Assembly: GCF_003369915.1 (NCBI RefSeq)
Contig: NW_022881603.1
Coordinates: 6,369,249-6,433,248, forward strand
From: Drosophila miranda
Lineage: Eukaryota; Arthropoda; Insecta; Diptera; Drosophilidae
Length of the DNA stretch: 64,000 nucleotides
Direction: 5' to 3'
This document shows positions 31,346-43,118 of this stretch, in pieces. The translations under genes and the position numbers were made by a program. Position 1 is the stretch's first letter. Each line of letters starts with the position of its first letter. The notes under the pieces were generated by a model, which searched no databases, was not told where the DNA came from, and saw only the letters and a program-made list of their open reading frames with translations.

Positions 31346-34300
31346 GTGTTAAGGTCGATTTCCACATACCAACCCGATAATGTTGTCAATTTCGCTCAAC
31401 GGAAGATACCAGCAAACCTGCAGATGGCAGACCCGCAGTTTTACAAGCCTGCTAAGGTTGACTTATTGATAGGGGCAGAAACCTTTTTTGAGTTAATGTG
31501 TGTAGGCCAATTAAAGGAAAGTTCCGAACATCCAACAATCCAGAAAACATTGTTGGGATGGATTGTATCAGGAAAATATAAGGCATCAGCACAGGATGCT
31601 GTATGCAATATCGCTGTTGGTAGCGATCATTGTTCTCTCGACTCTCTGGTGGAGCGCTTTTGGGAATTGGAACAGGTCCCAGAGAAGTCGAAGGCTGTAT
31701 ATACAGCTGAACAATTGGCTTGCGAACAAAACTTTAAGCAGACTTTACGCAGGCTCGAATCGGGTCGTTTTGAAGTGGGGCTGCCATTTAAAATAAATCC
31801 CAACGTGTTGGGTTTCTCGTTCGAGACGGCAAAACGCAGCTTTCTATCCCTAGAACGCAGACTTGCACGAGATCAGTATTTGCATGATCTGTATATGGAG
31901 TTTATGAAAGATTATCTCATCCTTGGCCACATGTCATTGCTTCCAGACACTCCTCCAGGACGCCATTACTACATTCCACATCAATGTGTCCTGAGACCTG
32001 ATAGTAAAACCACCAAGCTACGCGTCGTTTTCGATGCATCGAGCAAAACATCGACTTCAATCTCATTAAATGAGACTTTGATGGTGGGTGCAACTATTCA
32101 GAGGGAGCTTTTCGCAACTCTTGCCCGATTTCGATTAAATCGTTTTGCGCTCACAGCTGACATCTCCAAAATGTATAGGCAAGTTCAGGTCGCCGAAGAA
32201 GACCGAAATTTCCAATTGATTCTGTGGAGGGATAAGGCAAATGTAGATGTTCAAACGTATCGCCTGAATACGGTTACTTATGGGACAGCCTCAGCTCCAT
32301 TTCTGGCCATCCGCTGTCTCGTTGAATTGGCAGACGTTTATGCTGAGTCCCATCCTATTGCATCACAAGTCATAAAAAGTGACTTTTACGTCGATGATAT
32401 GCTTACTGGAGCAAAGAGTCTGGAAGATTTAGAACGTATTCGGCTGGAAGTGTGTGAGGTCTTAGAATCCGGGGGTTTTAAGTTGGCCAAGTGGGCGTCA
32501 AATCATCCCCAGCTGCTGTCCGATAGTGGCCAGGAGAAATCGCTGCAGTTTGATCCTTCGTTGTCTGTTAAAACGCTCGGAATTAGATGGAATCCGCAAA
32601 ATGATTTGTTCCATTATCATTTACATGACTCATTTGATTCATTGACCCCTACAAAGCGAAACATTTTGTCAGTTCCGTCCCGATTGTTCGACCCATTAGG
32701 GTTATTATGTCCCTTAATAACGAGGGCAAAAATATTGCTGCAGCAATTGTGGCGGCAAAAGTTGGATTGGGACGAGTCGGTTCCCATGAGTTTGCACACT
32801 AGTTGGAACCACTTCAAGCAAAATTTGTTTGAATTAGACAAGATAACCATACCTCGCTACATTGGCCTTCACACGCATAAAAGCGTTCAGATTCACGGAT
32901 TCGCAGACGCATCAGGTGAAGCGTACGGATGCTGCATTTACATCCGTACCAGTGATGGTAAAAATGTCGTGTCTAAGCTTCTTACCGCAAAGTCTCGAGT
33001 AGCTCCTCTCAAAACGAAATCGATTCCAAGACTCGAATTGTGCGCAGCACTCCTGTTATCCACTTTATGGGCTCCTGGACAAGTTCATGATCGAAAGTGT
33101 GAACTTTTGGTCGGACTCCCAAGTCACCTTGTACTGGCTGGAAAGGGATCCAGCCACGCTCGCAACGTTTGTGGCCAATAGGGTTGCTGAAATCCAGGAA
33201 TCGTCAAGCGGTGTGACTTGGCGGCACGTTCCTACTGAGCAAAACCCAGCCGATTTGGTGTCACGTGGCACAGACGTAGACGGTGTAACGTGCTCATTGT
33301 GGACTGAGGGTCCCCAGTTTCTGCTCAGGAATTCTGAGGAGTGGCCATGTCTACATCAGGTTGAGTTGTCCCCAGAAATGGAACGGTCGGAAAACAAGAA
33401 GTGTTTGGCAACACATTCAGTGGCAAAGTGTCAGGCCAATGATTTCATCGAGTTGATTGAATTGAATTTCTCTTCCTTTGAGAAATTTCTTCGGATTATG
33501 GCATATGTAAACCGGTTCCTACAAGGAAGCAAGCGTAGTCGAGAGGTCGTTCTGTCAGCCAAAGAACTTAAGCTCTCATTTCTAAGGCTGGTAGAAGTAG
33601 TCCAAAGACACGAGTTGGGACCAGAATTCCACAAGCTAGCGAGGTCGGAAATCCTGTCACCGCATCTTCAACGACTAAACCCGTTCATACATACGAGCGA
33701 ACTCGACGGAGTAACGCTGCGACTGATTCGAGTGGGAGGAAGGTTGCTCAACGCAGAGATTCCGTATGACGCCAAATTTCCTCTGCTGCTGTCGCAAAAG
33801 TCGCAGTTCGTGACGCTTTATCTTCGCAATTTGCATCGGACTCACTACCATGCAGGCGCCAAAGTCATGGTTTCGTTGCTAAGGCAGCAGATATGGCTAA
33901 TCAATGCTCTAGAAGCATGTACAAGGATCCTGAGAAATTTTGTGCACAGCTTCCGATACATGCCAGTCCTACAGGGACAGATCATGGGAAACCTGCCAGC
34001 TGATAGAGTGCGAAGAGCTCGGCCCTTTTTGATTTGTGGGGTAGATTTCTACGGCCCATTCTACGTGTCTCTCAAGATTCGAGGCAGGCCCCCTATTAAG
34101 ACATATGTAGCCGTCTTCGTCTGCTTTGTATCAAAGGCTGTTCACCTGGAGCTTGTAGCAGATTTGTCCACTGATAGTTTTTTATCTGTTTTTAAAAGGT
34201 TCATCGGGAGAAGAGGCCTTCCGGAGAAGGTGTACAGCGACAACGCCACCAACTTCGTGGGCGCGAGCAAGGTGCTGAACGAGCTGCATCAAGCGTACCA

Positions 34301-34952
34301 GAGGGACCAGGACCGGCTCAAGGCGTACGCAGCGCGCCAAGGCGTCGAGTGGTGGTTCATACCACCGAGAGCACCACACTTCGGCGGATTGTGGGAGGCA
34401 GCCGTCAAATCAGCCAAGCAGAGGTTGGTACGCGGAGTGGGCAACGCCAAGCTCACCGCGGTCGAGCTGTGCACCCACCTGGTAGAGGTAGAGGCTCTTC
34501 TTCTCAACTCCCGGCCAATCGCGTCCCCAGGCAACGATCCCAGCGATGGAGAAGCGCTAACGCCAGGGCACCTGCTGATCGGGCAGCCGCTTCTTTCGCT
34601 GCCGCCCGAATCAGCTCACGACGACAGATGCAGCAGGGGAAGCTTCGCGTACTTGAAGCGGTGGCGAATGCTGTCAGCGCTCAAGCAGCAGTTTTGGCAG
34701 GGCTGGTCCAAGGACTACCTGGTCAGCCTGCAGAAGCGTCACCAGTGGGCTACCAAAAGGCCAGACTTGGACATTGGCTGTCTAGTGCTCGTCCACGAGG
34801 ACAACACACCGCCACAGAAGTGGACCACAGGACGAGTGGTGGCCGCAATCAAGAGAGAAGATGGGAGAGTGCGCGTCGCCGAGGTGCGAACACCCGCGGG
34901 CGTAATTAAACGCCCCATACACAAATTGGCAAAACTGCCAATAGACGGTTGA
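31346..34952 (+). pseudogene. BEL/Pao polymerase: RT, RNase H, integrase (frameshifted)
   Basis: The first ORF (31346-33181) holds the rest of the protease region (VDLLIGAETFFELMCVGQ) and an RT with LTADISKMYRQV, YGTASAPFLA and the catalytic DFYVDDMLTG (about 32386-32410). RNase H begins with IHGFADASGEAYG at about 32890. Near 33080 the frame shifts; the second ORF (33087-34952) continues RNase H (FWSDSQVTLYWL) and then integrase, with ICGVDFYGPF, YSDNATNFVG and HFGGLWEAAVKSAK as the DDE core (about 34030-34420) and a chromo-like C-terminal region. All domains are present, but two shifts prevent synthesis of one protein. Confidence 0.9.
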
Positions 34953-34981
34953 AGCATCGGAGGTCTTCAACGGGGCCGGAA

Positions 34982-35281
34982 TATTGCAGCAGACGGTCGT
35001 AATTACCCTATCGTAGCGTGTGCGATGTTGTGAGCAGAGCTTTTGCTCTCACACGCCGCGCTCTTGTACTGCTCTCTGCGCATTCAAGATCGGCTCGACG
35101 GTGGAGTCGGGGAGTTTTGCTATCTCTGGCTGCGACCAGTCCAATAAATGCTTTGAAGTCGAGCACTTGTTTTTTTTTAGTCATACATTACCTGACAATT
35201 TAACGTAAAAACCGAAACTAGAGCCCGCTGGACCGGAGTCATCATCACGTTTGTTTTTGGAAAAAGTCTTCCGAATTTTCA
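34982..35281 (+). repeat. Right LTR of the BEL/Pao element
   Basis: 300 bp. It starts TATTGCAGC, where the left LTR has TGTTGCAGC, so the terminal TG is mutated. It ends CA at 35280-35281, followed by the TSD. Confidence 0.93.
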
Positions 35282-36266
35282 CCATCCTTATACTTGTTGT
35301 AGAACTAAACGGCTTTTTGGTTTTATTTTATTTTACTGATGAGCTTTTTGGCCATACCAATATTTTGACAGCAGGTGTATGCTTACACTTATGCAAATAT
35401 GTGGCCAAATCGCTTGCCGTTTCGTGGCACAAAAGATTTAGCTGGTTTTAGCCCGTTTGCTGTTTGTTCTTGTAGCCTGTTGATGACAGCTATTTTTGTT
35501 TCTTCTTGTTGCTTGTTTGGCTAAGGGCTACTTTTCACCGAAGGCCAACGGTTAAATAGTTTTGGGCCATGAGCTTATGAAATAATTCGCCGATTGAGTG
35601 GAGAGACCGGCTGGAGTTGGGCCACTAACCCATTCATGGACCACTACGTCTGTACGGCTCGATTCTCCCCGTTCCCATTCCCGTTCCCAATCCCAATCTC
35701 GCAAACTGTCATAATAATGCAACCAGCAACCAGTCGGAGGCGCTCTACAGACAATTTCCATGCATACATCAAGCAGCAGTAAGTGCAACAGCAAGCAGCA
35801 CTAGAAGAAGATGAAGAGTCGACGGCAGTCGATGTAGAAATATGGAAAATTGGAAAAGCTCAACCTGCGCTGCATGGAATGGGATCAATAAACTGACAGA
35901 GGAAACTCGATCTGCGAAAAAGACAGTAAACCAGCAACGAAAAAGATAACAATAAATAAGGAAAAATTAAAAAAAAAAATAATAAGACCCATAAACGTTT
36001 TGTCACGTCTGTCTGAGCATTATGGACACCAGACGATGGATGGGGAGGGTGGAGGATGGAGGATGGAGGATGGAGGATGGTGGAGGAGCAGTGGCTCGTA
36101 GTGAAATGGGAAAAATGGGAAAATCATCAAGTCGGTTTGGCGTAATGGAAACGTTAGTTTTTCTTTTATTGTTTTATTGCGGCAAAACTTTCACACTCGT
36201 TAACAAAATTATAATTTATTGAGTGCCCGATGCGATGAGTACGAGTGCGTGTGCGTGTGTGTTTCT
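35282..36266. repeat. Amplified segment S-R, copy 4 (rest of R)
   Basis: R resumes at the TSD. The GGAGGATGG repeat (36050-36078) has extra units compared with the other R copies. It ends at the common R-to-ISY junction. Confidence 0.9.
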
Positions 36267-37053
36267 CAAAATGAGTATTGGGGTATATTAGATTTGTGGT
36301 AAAAGTGGATGTGTGTAACGTCCAAAAGGAATCGTTTCCGACCCCATAAAGTATATATATTCTTGATCAGCATCAATAGCCGAGTCGATTGAGCCATGTC
36401 TGTCTGTCCGTCTGTCCGTCCGTCTATAAGAGCGAGAGCAACGATGTTTTGGATCCAGAATCGTAGAAGATGACTATATCTTCTAGAGTGCAAAATCTGA
36501 ACCAGATCGTATAATTATTATAGCCAGAATCAAGAAAACAATTTCATTTTTTCTTGCCCTGTCTCTCTAACACACACGTAGCATAGCCGGCTTTGCTTAG
36601 AGTAAAACATTAGCGCCTAGATCTCAGAGACTATAAAAGCTAGAGCAACCAAATTTGGTATCCACACTCCTAATATATCGGACCGAGACGAGTTTGTTTC
36701 AAAATTTCGCCCCACCCCCTTCCGCCCCTACAAAGGACGAAAATCTGTTGCATCCACAATATTGAGGATACGAGAAAACTAAAAACGCAGAATCATAGAT
36801 AATGAACATATATTAGATTGCTGAATCTGGATCAGATCAGATCATTTTTATAGCCAAAAGGAACAAATCAATTTGCACTGGCTACGCAGCACCCGACGTC
36901 ACGCTCAGACTGATTTTCTGTCTCTCTCGCACGCACTCCTTGTCGTGTCGTTTAATATTAGCGGCGTCTGCCGGAGGAGAGCCATACTGACTTAGTATCG
37001 GGTATAACTGTAGAGTTGCGGTCTCCGCAGCAACTCACAACGTTCCCCCTCGT
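36267..37053 (+). mobile_element. ISY element, copy 8 (5'-truncated, internal deletion)
   Basis: Counterpart of copy 2: R on the left, Gypsy RT on the right. About 125 bp are missing after GGATCCAG (36459). It retains the second CT block (36921-36938), which copy 2 lacks. Confidence 0.87.
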
Positions 37054-38795
37054 TTATCAACTGCCACTGGGAACTTTTCGACTGCCCTCGTCTTCTCATC
37101 ACTTGGTCTTATCGTATTCTTTTCTATTATATACCCCAGAAAATTAACCTTTTGTCGTATCAGCTGACACTTTCTCCAATTTATACGTAGCCCATTCATT
37201 TCCGCTATCTTCAGTACTCTTCTCAACTTTAACAAACCCTCTTCTATATCTTGACTACAAATAACGTCATCCATATAGACTGCTGCTTCATTATTCTTTA
37301 CCAAATCTCTCAACACAGCCATTATAAATCTGGTAAACACCGCTGGAGAATTTGAAATTCCAAATGGTACATATAAAAATTCGAACTGACCATTCTGAGT
37401 CACAAAAGACGTATATTTTTGAGACTCGACTTCTACAGGCACATGGAAAAAACCATTTGTTAAATCCAACGTGGTGAAATACTTTGCACCCTGCAGTTTC
37501 TCCAACACTGTATCCATATGTGACATTGGAAAGTTATCGCGAACTATTTTCTCATTCAGTTTTCTGTAATCACAGCATAGTCTCTTGCTACCGTTCTTTT
37601 TGGGTACCAACACTACTGGTGATGCATACTCCGATGTAATTGGCCTTATAATCTTCTGAGCCAGCCACTCTTCCACTTGCTTGTCCACGATTTCCTGTTC
37701 ACTCCTGCGAATTAAACACAAATCTGCTCCAGTATCAATCAAACCTTGGAATACCAAATTCGCGTACTTAATATCCTTTAATTCCAAACCTGATGGAGTG
37801 AAAATACCTGACGGCTTATCAACGACTTCCTTATCTCGAATAATGTTCGTATTCGATCTCTTTTCTTGTCTGGTTTCGACCTTGACATTACAGCTTGCAG
37901 CACGGTGTCCTGGTTGGCCACATTTGAAACAACAAAAATCATTTTTGGGACAATCTTTCCTCAAATGCGATTTGTCTCCACACTTAAAACATTTCCTAAA
38001 GTTCTCTGCCATCGACCCTTTCACCGAACTCTCACTTTTATTACTCAGCGGCCAATTCTTACTCATCGGCTTGGATCCGCCTCTAGCTTTCTGGTAAACA
38101 TCGATCTGAAATTTGAGCTCCTTTAAGTTTCTAGCTTGGTACAGCATTGCCTTACTTGCCCTAGCGTCTGGTACACCATCCACAAAATATTCGATTAAAC
38201 TCTCATCATCTAGTTTAATTGGCTTAGCTATCTCCATTAACGCATACAAAAACTCATGCAACGACTCTCCTTTTTTCTGCTGGCGCTTTTGCAACATTCT
38301 ATGTACTTCTACGGACGACAGTTTAACACTAAACTCATCCAACAGAGTTGCCTTCAACGAATTCCAGTTACGAATATCACGCAAACTACGAGCGAAAGAT
38401 TTTGCTGCACCAACTAACAACTGCTTGGCATAAATGAATAATTGTAATTGACTCCATTGAACAGTAGCTGCGCATTCTTCTAATTCCTCTATCCATTGAT
38501 TGATGTCGGGGTTATTAGAACCAGAAAATTGTGACACACTACCTTCCACGTCTTTTAGCGTAAACCAAGATTTATACTCTGCCTGTCGCGTACCTGGTCG
38601 AACTGCTACGGTATCATCCACTTCTGTTACTACGGACTCATCCTCTGACTCTTCTTCATCCTCAACTGGAAAGCCGTGATGTATTAATAGTCTATCTTGC
38701 AAATCGCGCTTTCGTCCCGTCGTCTGCAACGCAAGCTCTCTTAACTTCTCTCGCAAATCTGCGACTCTCAGTGTCATTATCTCTTCAACTTGCAT
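37035..38795 (-). pseudogene. Gypsy G2 gag-protease-RT (internally deleted fusion)
   Basis: A 586-residue open frame: SAP-like N-terminus (residues 7-41), acidic linker, Gag core, two CCHC knuckles, start of the protease (LIDTGADLCLIRR), then a direct join to EQEIVDKQVEEW and the RT domain through YMDD and beyond. About 500 bp encoding the rest of the protease and the linker in G1 (about 15890-16410) are missing at the join near 37702, yet the frame is kept. The last few codons (after VAVDK) read into ISY. RNase H and integrase are absent. Confidence 0.88.
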
Positions 38796-40235
38796 CGTGA
38801 CGATTTAAATACAAAATAATTGATATTAGCTTATATCTAGAAAATGTAATTAAATCAACTTAAACAACCTTATTACTGCTGGCCTGTTAACAATTTTCCA
38901 GTTAACATCGACTCCGAAAACGCCTTTAAAGTCGTCACTGTTAACGATCGCTTCTCTGTTAACGCTCACCTTACTATGGGTTTACCCTTGTTAACTCTCG
39001 CTTCTGCGCAGAACTTTCCAGACTCCAAATTTGACGCACACACACCACCACATCCAGATCTCGCTTGCCTGTCGATGTCGCTGTTGCCGTCCTCTCTTTG
39101 TTGCCTTGCCTTGCTCTCGCTGTTCGCCGTTAACTCGTTGTCGCTTCCCGAATCGTCGCTGCTTCTGCTGTTACAAAATGGTCGTCTCCTTGCTGCTTGT
39201 CTCTTCTTGTAGTTGTAGTCTCCGTCCGACGCAGTGCCACACAACAACAATCAATGTTCTTTGATTCTTGCTGTTTGCTGCCGTCGTTTTGTCGCTTCTG
39301 CTTCCTTTGGAACGAACGCACTCAGATTGTCGTCTCTGTGCCGCTTGTCTCCTTGTAGCTCTAGCCTCTCAGACGCAATGCACAACAACAACAACGAAGG
39401 TTTTGATTCTTGCTGTGTTTGCTGCCGTCTGCCGTCGTTTTGTCGCTTCTCTCTTTGGAACGAACGCGCTCAGATTGTCGTCTCTGTGCCGCTTGTCTCC
39501 TTGTAGCTCTAGCCTCTCAGACGCAATGCACAACAACAAAACGAAGGTTTTGATTCTTGCTGTGTTTGCTGCCGTCTGCCGTCGTTTTGTCGCTTCTGCT
39601 CTCTTTGGAACGAACGCGCTCAGATTGTCGTCTCTGTGCCGCTTGTCTCCTTGTAGCTCTAGCCTCTCAGACGCAATGCACAACAACAACAACGAAGGTT
39701 TTGATTCTTGCTGTGTTTGCTGCCGTCTGCCGTCGTTTTGTCGCTTCTCTCTTTGGAACGAACGCGCTCAGATTGTCGTCTCTGTGCCGCTTGTCTCCTT
39801 GTAGCTCTAGCCTCTCAGACGCAATGCACAACAACAACAGCGAAGGTTTTGATTCTTGCTGTGTTTGCTGCCGTCTGCCGTCGTTTTGTCGCTTCTGCTT
39901 TCTTTGGAACGAACGCGCTCAGATTGTCGTCTCTGTGCCGCTTGTCTCCTTGTAGCTCTAGCCTCTCAGACGCAATGCACAACAACAACAACGAAGGTTT
40001 TGATTCTTGCTGTGTTTGCTGCCGTCTGCCGTCGTTTTGTCGCTTCAGCTCTCTTGAATGTCTGCTCACACTAATGCGCATTCTTCGAAAGGTGTCTCTC
40101 TCGCACTTCTAGGCCAGACTGCCATTCAATTTCGCACCGCGACCGATCTCTTGTGTCACCAGTCTCGTGTTCGCCAAAATTTCCAAATACACGCACAAAT
40201 CTCACTTGCAAATGTTGTTGTCTTGGGCTTATTTT
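38796..40235 (-). other. Gypsy G2 5' leader
   Basis: The same leader as in G1, without the LINE fragment: the site TTAACTCTCGCTTCTGCG (about 38991) is unoccupied. No gene. Confidence 0.75.
39268..40050. repeat. 150/151-bp minisatellite in the Gypsy G2 leader
   Basis: Five units, with the GTAGCTCTAGCCTCTCAGAC landmark near 39353, 39503, 39654, 39804 and 39955. Units alternate between 150 and 151 bp because of a CTTCTGCTCTC/CTTCTCTC variant and A/C changes in the CAACAA motif. Confidence 0.93.
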
Positions 40236-40249
40236 CGGACGAGCCCCCA
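40236..40249 (-). other. Gypsy G2 primer-binding site, tRNA-Pro-like
   Basis: Identical to the G1 site (19231-19244). Confidence 0.65.
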
Positions 40250-40753
40250 ATTTGTAGTAGTTTAAGTTGCTTGATGGCAACGAGTAACATTTATTTGATA
40301 AGTATGTTGGACTTAAAATTATAACAGCTCTAAATTTTACAAGTATGTTTGTGCGTGTACGTCTGATGCGTGGCTGAACTGACAACTGACTGATCTCTCT
40401 CTCTTGCTATCGGCTCTCTCAGAGCCGATTACTGGTCTATCCCGACGACACGACGAAAACACGACCGCTTCGTGTCTCTCTCTTTCCTTCGTTTCCTACA
40501 TGTATTCAAGATCAATAGAGTGGAGACCTAAGAACATTTTCCATGTCTTTCGATGGGTGTTCTGCTCTCTTTTGAAAACATTTTTTTGAAAAGCTAAGAA
40601 AGGAAGCAGTAGATTGTTTTATATTGTTTGGCGTGTTAAAAATGAATCATTTGAATCAGAGCACATTATTTAAAAGAGTAGAGTACTCATTTATCGTTGT
40701 GTTTGTATCATGGCTCTCACTATCCTCAGCCATTCATGATAATATTCGCTTTT

Positions 40754-41826
40754 TATACCCGATACTCAAAATGAGTATTGGGGTATATTAGATTTGTGGT
40801 AAAAGTGGATGTGTGTAACGTCCAGAAGGAATCGTTTCCGACCCCATAAAGTATATATATTCTTGATCAGCATCAATAGCCGAGTCGATTGAGACCTGTC
40901 TGTCTGTCCGTCCATCCGTCTGTCCGTCTGTCCGTCCACTTCAGCGCCTAGTGCTCAAAGACTATAAGAGCTAGAGCAACGTTGTTTCGGATCCAGACTT
41001 CTGTGATATGTCACTGCTACAAAAATATTTCAAAACTTCGCCCCACCCACTTCCGCCCCCACAAAGGACGAAAATCTGTGGCATCCACATTTTTAAAGAT
41101 ACGATAAAACCAAAAACGCAGAATCGTAGAGGATGACTATATGTTCTAGTGTGTAAAATCTCAACCAGATCGTATTATTATTATAGCCAGAATCAAGAAA
41201 ACAATTTCATTCTTTCTCGCTCTGTCTCTCTCTAACACACAGAAACCTGTCGGTTTTGCCAATTGCAAAATATGAGTTCAAGGATCTCAGTATCCACACT
41301 CCTGTGATATCGGACCTTGACCGTTACATGTCCAAATTTCGCCACACCCCCTTCCGCCCCCGCAAAGGACGAAAATCTGGGGCATCCACAAATCTCAGAG
41401 ACTATTAAGGCTAGAGTAACCAAATTTGGTATCCGCACTCCTGTTAGATCTCACTATAAAACGTATATCTCAAAATTTCACCCCACCCCCTTCCGTCCCC
41501 ACAAAAGACGAAAATCTGTTGCATCCACAATATTGAGGATACAAGAAAACTAAAAACGCAGAATCATGGATAATGACCATATCTATCAGACTGCTGAATC
41601 TGGATCAGATCGGATCATTTTTATTCCCAAAAGGAACAAATCAATTTGCACTGGCTACGCAGCGCCCGACGTCACGCTCAGACTGATTTTCTGTCTCTCT
41701 CGCACGCACTCTTTGTCGTGTCGTTTAATATTAGCGGCGTCTGCCAGAGGAGAGCCATACTGACTTAGTATCGGGTATAACTGTAGAGTTGCGGTGTCCG
41801 CAGCAACTCACAACGTTCCCCCTCGT
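40754..41826 (+). mobile_element. ISY element, copy 9 (both ends present)
   Basis: Counterpart of copy 3 beside host gene copy B. The tetranucleotide run is longer (40897-40936). About 40 bp are missing after GGATCTCAG (41289) relative to copy 3. Confidence 0.9.
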
Positions 41827-41863
41827 TATTAATGGCAACGTCTTATCGGACCAATAAACATTG

Positions 41864-42965
41864 ACGAGGTGGAACGTTGTGAGTTGCTGCGGACACCGCA
41901 ACTCTACAGTTATACCCGATACTAAGTCAGTATGGCTCTCCTCCGGCAGACGCCGCTAATATTGAACCACACGACAAAGAGTGCGTGCGAGAGAGACAGA
42001 AAATCAGTCTGAGCGTGACGTCGGGCGCTGCGTAGCCACTGAAAATTGATTTCTTGCTTTTGGGTACAAAACTGATCCGATCTGATCCAGATTCAGCAAT
42101 CTGATAGATATGGTCATTATCTATGATTCTGCGTTTTTAGTTTTCTCGAATGTGCAATATTGTGGATGCAACAGATTTTCGTCTTTTTTGGGGGCGGAAG
42201 GGGGTGGGGCGAAATTCTGAGATATACGTTTTATAGTGAGATCTAACAGAAGTGCGGATACCAAATTTGGTTACTCTAGCCTTAATAGTCTCTGAGATTT
42301 GTGGATGCCCCAGATTTTCGTCCTTTGCGGGGGCGGAAGGGGGTGTGGCGAAATTTGGACACGAAACGGTCAAGGTCCGATATCACAGGAGTGTGGATAC
42401 CAAATTTGGTTGCTCTGGCTCTTATAGGTTCTGAGATCCTTGAACTCATATTTTGCAATTGACAAAACCGACCATGAAACCTGTGTGTCAGAGAGAGACA
42501 GAGCGAGAAAGAATGAAATTGTTTTCTTGATTCTGGCTATACTCATTATACGATCTGGTTCAGATTTTGCACTGTAGAAGATATGGTCATCCTCACCGAT
42601 TCTGCGTTTTTGGTTTTATCGTATCTTTAAAAATGTGGATTCCACAGATTTTCGTCCTTTGTGGGGGCGGAAGTGGGCGGGGCGAAGTTTTGAAATATTT
42701 TTGTAGCAGTGACATATCACAGAAGTCTGGATCCAAAACATCGTTGCTCTAGCTCTTATAGTCTTTGAGCACTAGGCGCTGAAGGGGACGGACGGACGGA
42801 CGGACGGACGGACAGACAGACAGGGCTCAATCTACTCGGCTATTGATGCTGATCAAGAATATATATACTTTATGGGGTCGGAAACGATTCCTTCTGGACG
42901 TTACACACATCCACTTTTACCACAAATCTAATATACCCCAATACTCATTTTGAGTATCGGGTATA
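41864..42965 (-). mobile_element. ISY element, copy 10 (inverted, full length)
   Basis: Inserted between ACATTG and ATAATAGC in the 3' flank of gene copy B. The empty site is in the flank of copy A (20848-20861). There is no TSD. The GGAC/AGAC run is at 42787-42822. It is absent from copy A, so it is younger than the gene duplication. Confidence 0.92.
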
Positions 42966-43118
42966 ATAATAGCTTATCGTTCAACGCCCTCCGATTGGTA
43001 AATAAACAAATAGCATCTGCAGAGCCGATAGGATGGGTGTGCTTTGCTTTTATTGTGTAACTAATTGTATATTACGATTAGCCCTTGAGTTATTAAGTGA
43101 TCTGTGGTAAGTCTAATT

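Larger units (their letters stand above)
28715..35281 (+). mobile_element. BEL/Pao LTR retrotransposon (near complete, mutated)
   Basis: LTRs at 28715-29013 and 34982-35281 with a 5-bp TSD CCATC (28710-28714 and 35282-35286). It contains Gag, protease, reverse transcriptase, RNase H and integrase in BEL/Pao order, disabled by one stop codon and two frameshifts. The uninterrupted target is seen in R copies 1-3 and 5, so it inserted after this copy of R existed. Confidence 0.95.
37054..40753 (-). mobile_element. Gypsy-type LTR retrotransposon G2 (truncated)
   Basis: A second copy of G1 without the nested LINEs. In its own order: LTR-like region from 40253, primer-binding site (40236-40249), leader with a five-unit minisatellite, and a single ORF (37035-38795). 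It is cut in the RT domain by ISY copy 8 at the same point as G1. Confidence 0.88.
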
